From NCBI GenBank assembly GCA_030386875.1, contig CM059562.1, positions 22,249,360 through 22,313,359 of the forward strand: a DNA stretch of 64,000 nt, read 5' to 3'. The notes under the pieces were generated by a model. That model had not been told where the DNA came from and did no database searches. It worked only from the letters and a program-made list of their open reading frames with translations. Of the stretch, positions 11,563 to 64,000 are shown piece after piece (position 1 is the first letter of the stretch; every line of letters starts with the position of its first letter). The stretch is from Morinoia aosen. Its lineage: Eukaryota; Arthropoda; Malacostraca; Amphipoda; Talitridae. The position numbers and the translations under genes were made by a program.

Positions 11563-11656
11563 TCTTGCTTGCTTGCATTTCTTTCCTTGCTTGCTTGCAC
11601 TTCTTTCCTTGCTTGCTTGCACTTCTTTCCTTGCTTGCTTGCACTTCTTTCCTTGC
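11563..11656 (+). repeat. Minisatellite C, 22-bp units, about 4 copies
   Basis: Four units of CTTGCTTGCTTGCACTTCTT plus TC, then a partial unit. The CTTGCTTGC core is the same as in minisatellite B, so the three arrays form a related series of changing period. Confidence 0.9.
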
Positions 11657-11967
11657 CTACTTCTCACTTACTCATCTTCTTGTTTATTCCTCTGTGTTTT
11701 GAAGTGATCTCTATTTTGATTTTTTACAGAAGGGGAAATTTTTTTATTTGTACTCATAGGTAAAACAGAGGGCATAACTTGTCTCAGCATACTAAATATG
11801 ATAGCTATCTTAGAAAAGAACATGAGATGACCTTGCAGCTGTACCAAACTAGCATGCTTTTGATCTCTCAAATAGTTCATTGTGTTGCTGACTTCTTGAT
11901 GGCCACAATCATGTGAAAATCAAGTCTTGTTGTTTCAATTGAGGAATTGAGCTCATCAGCTTGAGTC
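11657..11967 (+). promoter_or_regulatory. Region immediately 5' of the na start codon
   Basis: This is the 5' flank or 5' UTR. TGA at 11962-11964 is in frame just before the ATG, which supports 11968 as the start. Acceptor-like sites are TTTTTTACAG ending at 11729 and CATCAG ending at 11959, so an upstream non-coding exon is possible. I cannot place a TATA box or transcription start. Confidence 0.4.

Positions 11968-64000
<52,033 letters not shown>

Noticed and set aside
7522-11707. Very long open frames (up to about 1,350 codons) on both strands through the minisatellites
   Set aside because: They follow from a stop-free repeat unit, exist in several frames and both strands at once, and give low-complexity products with no domain. 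I do not call them genes.
11730-11759. A 30-nt 5' UTR exon between TTTTTTACAG and CATAG|GTAAAA
   Set aside because: Acceptor and donor look plausible, but without transcript evidence this is a guess.

Overview
The window is eukaryotic nuclear DNA from an arthropod, most likely an insect. Short GC-rich coding exons with GT-AG borders sit in long AT-rich introns full of transposon relics and minisatellites. The encoded protein resembles fly Narrow abdomen more than vertebrate NALCN (for example [10 protein letters not shown] and [10 protein letters not shown] in domain I). The species cannot be named from the sequence alone.

The only host gene I can support is the plus-strand orthologue of narrow abdomen / NALCN, the four-domain sodium-leak channel. 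I place 19 coding exons between 11,968 and 63,933. They join without a phase conflict into 1,037 codons, from the start methionine to the end of the domain III S4 segment. The gene continues past the right edge, so the domain III pore, all of domain IV and the C-terminus are missing here.

Layout. 1-7.7 kb: upstream sequence with a 500-base assembly gap and several inverted-repeat elements, one or more with TTAA duplications. 7.7-11.7 kb: three adjoining pyrimidine-rich minisatellites (20/18-, 25- and 22-bp units) ending about 310 bp before the start codon. 12.0-31.6 kb: exons 1-8 (domain I and domain II S1-S3), with a 35-bp minisatellite beginning 43 bp after the exon 2 donor. 31.5-32.0 kb: a 72-bp tandem array that repeats the exon 8 splice donor seven times in an open frame. 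33.5-41.6 kb: exons 9-14 (domain II S4-S6 and the first part of the II-III linker). 41.6-54.2 kb: a 12.6-kb intron holding a decayed Jockey-like LINE that was later hit by a TTAA element, two nested SINE-like copies and perhaps a small MITE. 54.2-64 kb: exons 15-19 (end of the linker, domain III S1-S4), with a 24-bp minisatellite and more SINE-like copies in the introns.

The main repeat is a 340-370-bp SINE-like family (about 17 copies). Its 5' end can fold into three successive hairpins, its tail is TAATCTAATCT-like, and several copies have 13-16-bp target-site duplications. All 16 copies inside the channel gene lie in the sense direction; the single antisense copy is upstream of it. All family assignments are by eye and from memory of the families; no database search was run.
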